From the NCBI GenBank assembly GCA_030827125.1, contig JAURFD010000002.1, positions 62,001 through 126,000 on the forward strand: a DNA stretch of 64,000 nt, in the 5' to 3' direction. The notes beneath the pieces were generated by a model. That model did no database searches. It was not told the DNA's origin and worked only from the letters and a program-made list of their open reading frames with translations. This document shows, one piece after another, positions 61,073-64,000 of this stretch. This stretch comes from Candidatus Nanopelagicales bacterium (GTDB lineage: Bacteria; Actinomycetota; Actinomycetes; S36-B12). Position numbers and translations under genes: made by a program. Within the stretch, counting starts at the first letter, position 1. Every line of letters begins with the position of its first letter.

Positions 61073-62044
61073 ATGAGGCGCGGGATCGGCATCGTCCTGA
61101 TTGGCCTGGGAGTATTCCTGGCCGTCCTGGGCATCTTGCTCAAGGTCACAGTCGTTCCGGCCGTGGCCAAGGCACCGCTGTCACCCGGTGAGGACACCGG
61201 CGGCGTGACCCAGACCAACCAGAGCGGCGTGGCCGCCAAACTCTTCGACCCCGCCACGTTGACCGAGCGTCAGGACGTTGCGCTCAAGGCGATCCGCTAC
61301 ACCCGCGGCGATGTGCCCGCCAGCCAAACCGAAGAGGCTCTGTCCCAGGACCTGGCGATCTACGACACCTTCCAGCGCGTCGAGGATGAGGCTGGGGTGG
61401 TCGTGACGGCCGACACGGCCCGGTTCGCGTTCAACCGCGTGACCTCTGAGCTCAACAACTGCTGCGGGGCCAACCTGGACGGCGAGAACGTGGAGATGAG
61501 CGGAATCGTCCCGCTCAAGTTCCCCATGTTCACCCAGCAGCAGACCTACCCGTACTTCGACAGCTCCCTCAATCGCGGTGTCGACGCGGTCTTCCAGAGC
61601 GAGGAGGAGATTGAGGGGCTCCCGGTCTACAAATTCCTCGTCGTGGTGGAGCCGACGCAGGTCGGCACGCTCGAGGTCCCCGGCGAACTCGTCGGGTCGC
61701 CGCTGCCGAGCTACGTCGCCCCGCGCTACTACTCGGTCAACCTCACGCTGTACGTCGAGCCGACTACCGGCGCCATCATCAAGGGTGAGAGCGACCAGCT
61801 GCAGACCCTGCGTGGCCCCGACGGGACCGATCAGCTGACGATCATCGACGCGGTCATCGGGACCGACCCCGACGAGGTCACCACCGGAGTCGACACCTAC
61901 AAGCCGCTCGCCGCCTTGATCAACCTCCTGAACAACACCGCACCGCTCGTCGCGATCATCGCCGGGCTGATCCTGCTCGTGATCGGGATCCTCCTGGTGG
62001 CGGTGCGGGGTCGGCGCGGCACCGGGTACCACGCCGCGGCGTAG
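61073..62044 (+). CDS. DUF3068 membrane protein
   Basis: N- and C-terminal TM with large extracytoplasmic domain; GIGIVLIGLGVFLAVLGILLKVTVVPAVAKAPLSPGEDTGGVTQT ... YSVNLTLYVEPTTGAIIKGE; neighbours AftD and acyltransferase. Confidence 0.82.
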   Translation: MRRGIGIVLIGLGVFLAVLGILLKVTVVPAVAKAPLSPGEDTGGVTQTNQSGVAAKLFDPATLTERQDVALKAIRYTRGDVPASQTEEALSQDLAIYDTFQRVEDEAGVVVTADTARFAFNRVTSELNNCCGANLDGENVEMSGIVPLKFPMFTQQQTYPYFDSSLNRGVDAVFQSEEEIEGLPVYKFLVVVEPTQVGTLEVPGELVGSPLPSYVAPRYYSVNLTLYVEPTTGAIIKGESDQLQTLRGPDGTDQLTIIDAVIGTDPDEVTTGVDTYKPLAALINLLNNTAPLVAIIAGLILLVIGILLVAVRGRRGTGYHAAA

Positions 62045-62245
62045 CCCCGGGGGAGCAACCTGAGGGAGGCCGCCCTTACGAGGTGCGGTATTCTCCTCGG
62101 GCGCGCCGAGCCCGCACGTGTCCCAGACCGAGTGGCCTCGTGACGTTCCTCGCGGCTCGCGGCCCGGTCCTCACGGTCCGTCGCGCTCCTCGGTGATCAC
62201 GGGTTCGATGCGTCAGACACGACATCTATCCGCATCGGAGTCTTT

Positions 62246-63694
62246 GTGACCTCCCAGACCGTCGCACCCCAGGTAGCCGTCAACGACATCGGCGATGCCG
62301 ATGAGTTCCTCGCCGCTATCGATTCCACCATCAAGTACTTCAACGATGGCGACATCGTCGAAGGCACCATCGTCAAGGTCGACCGAGACGAGGTCCTTCT
62401 CGACATCGGCTACAAGACCGAGGGTGTGATCCCCTCGCGTGAGTTGTCGATCAAGCATGACGTCGATCCCTCGGAGGTTGTCTCCGTCGGTGATTCCGTC
62501 GAGGCACTCGTCCTTCAGAAGGAGGACAAGGACGGTCGACTGATCCTGTCCAAGAAGCGCGCCCAGTACGAGCGCGCCTGGGGCACCATCGAGCGCATCA
62601 AAGAAGAGGACGGCGTTGTCGAAGGTAGCGTCATCGAGGTCGTCAAGGGCGGCCTCATCATCGACATCGGACTTCGCGGCTTCCTCCCGGCCTCGCTGGT
62701 GGAGATGCGTCGCGTCCGCGATCTGCAGCCCTACGTCGGCAAGACGCTCGAGGCGAAGATCATCGAACTCGACAAGAACCGCAACAACGTCGTGCTGTCG
62801 CGTCGCGCCTGGCTTGAGCAGACGCAGAGCGAGGTCCGTCAAACCTTCTTGAACAATCTGCAGAAGGGTCAGATCCGCTCCGGTGTGGTCTCCTCGATCG
62901 TCAACTTCGGTGCGTTCGTGGACCTCGGTGGTGTGGACGGCCTCGTGCACGTCTCCGAACTGTCCTGGAAGCACATCGATCACCCGTCCGAGGTGGTCGA
63001 GGTTGGCCAGGAGGTCACCGTCGAGGTCCTCGACGTCGACATGGATCGCGAGCGAGTGTCGCTGTCCCTCAAGGCCACCCAGGAAGACCCGTGGCAGCAC
63101 TTCGCCCGAACCCACCAGCTTGGCCAGGTCACACCGGGCCGCGTCACGAAGTTGGTCCCCTTCGGAGCCTTCGTGCGTGTGGAAGAGGGCATTGAGGGCC
63201 TCGTGCACATCTCCGAGTTGGCCGAGCGCCACGTGGAGATTCCCGAGCAGATCGTGCAGGTCGGTGACGAGATCTTCGTCAAGGTCATCGACATCGATCT
63301 CGAGCGTCGTCGCATCTCGTTGAGCCTCAAGCAGGCCAATGAAAACGACGGTGAGGTCGCTGACGAGTTCGACCCCTACCTCTACGGCATGGCTCCTGCC
63401 TTCGATGATGCGGGCAACTACGTCGGCCCCGACGGATTCGATCCGGAGACCGGCGAGTGGAAGGCCGGCTACGAGGATCAGCGGGCTGAGTGGGAGCGCG
63501 AGTACGCGGAGGCGCACGCTCGCTGGGAGGCCCACCGCAAGCAGGCGGCCGAGATGCGCACCGCCGACGCCGAGCAGGCAATCGTGGATGGCACTGCCAC
63601 CGAGTACTCCTCCTCGCAGGAAGACTCCAGCGGCGCCCTCGCCTCGGACGAGTCACTGCAGGCGCTGCGCGACAAGCTCGCCGGCGACGCCTAG
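62246..63694 (+). CDS. rpsA: 30S ribosomal protein S1
   Basis: Four S1 domains: FNDGDIVEGTIVKVDRDEVLLDIGYKTEGVIPSRELS; VVSSIVNFGAFVDLGGVDGLVHVSELSWKHIDHPSEVVEVGQ. Confidence 0.97.
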   Translation: MTSQTVAPQVAVNDIGDADEFLAAIDSTIKYFNDGDIVEGTIVKVDRDEVLLDIGYKTEGVIPSRELSIKHDVDPSEVVSVGDSVEALVLQKEDKDGRLILSKKRAQYERAWGTIERIKEEDGVVEGSVIEVVKGGLIIDIGLRGFLPASLVEMRRVRDLQPYVGKTLEAKIIELDKNRNNVVLSRRAWLEQTQSEVRQTFLNNLQKGQIRSGVVSSIVNFGAFVDLGGVDGLVHVSELSWKHIDHPSEVVEVGQEVTVEVLDVDMDRERVSLSLKATQEDPWQHFARTHQLGQVTPGRVTKLVPFGAFVRVEEGIEGLVHISELAERHVEIPEQIVQVGDEIFVKVIDIDLERRRISLSLKQANENDGEVADEFDPYLYGMAPAFDDAGNYVGPDGFDPETGEWKAGYEDQRAEWEREYAEAHARWEAHRKQAAEMRTADAEQAIVDGTATEYSSSQEDSSGALASDESLQALRDKLAGDA

Positions 63695-63709
63695 AACGAC
63701 CGGGTCGCC

Positions 63710-64000
63710 TTGACGGCCTTAGCAGCACCAACAGCCCGCGTGCCGCGGAACCTCCCCTGGGGGTTAGCGGCCGCGGGTTTGTTGTTGCACCTGTGGACCG
63801 CGTGGGGCGGCTTCTTCCACATGGATGATTTCTTCTACCTCGCGGACGCCGATCGCCCCTTCGTGGACTACGTGTTCCAGATCTATAACGGGCACCTCAT
63901 GCCGGCGGAGTTCGCCATCGTGTGGGTGAGCCAGGCAGTCTCCCCGATGTCCTGGGCCGCTGCAGTGATCGTCATGACCGCCTTGTGGGGACTTGTCCTG
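63710..64000 (+). CDS. polytopic membrane protein, N-terminal fragment (possible GT-C family), runs off window
   Basis: From TTG 63710 open to the end: LTALAAPTARVPRNLPWGLAAAGLLLHLWTAWGGFFHMDDFFYLADADRPFVDYVFQIYNGHLMPAEFAIVWVSQ; DD-containing first loop. Confidence 0.6.
   Translation, partial: MTALAAPTARVPRNLPWGLAAAGLLLHLWTAWGGFFHMDDFFYLADADRPFVDYVFQIYNGHLMPAEFAIVWVSQAVSPMSWAAAVIVMTALWGLVL

Noticed and set aside
62213-63535. 440-aa minus-strand ORF opposite rpsA
   Set aside because: Repetitive Leu/Asp/Val composition mirrors S1-domain repeats on the other strand; rpsA is unambiguous.

Overview
High-GC actinobacterial chromosome window, almost fully coding, with a largely conserved housekeeping backbone. 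Order: EF-G-like GTPase (partial) / pgsA-patA-pimA (PIM biosynthesis) / DUF3048 lipoprotein / pdxS-pdxT-yebC / wax-ester synthase (WS/DGAT) / ruvCAB-yajC-secDF-relA / DUF349 / cyclophilin / MBL hydrolase / hisS-aspS / GNAT / RTX-repeat secreted protein / rarA-DUF6167-alaS-ruvX-mltG-aroECKBQ-pepQ-efp-nusB / a tRNA with a CAA anticodon / ANTAR response regulator / Liv-type ABC transporter / thioesterase / polA / a ~13-kb cell-envelope glycan locus / rpsA / membrane protein (partial). Three regions deserve most attention. (1) The block between polA and rpsA resembles a compact version of the mycobacterial AftD / DUF3068 / acyltransferase / GT4 / methyltransferase / DUF2613 envelope-glycan genes. 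(2) A ~940-bp non-coding region between the Liv substrate-binding gene and livF holds two long inverted repeats and a 44-bp tandem repeat carrying actinobacterial DnaA-box-like CTGTCCACA motifs. (3) A tRNA(CAA) has a short, class-I-type variable loop although a Leu assignment would predict a long arm. All assignments come from reading sequence and motifs; no database search was run.
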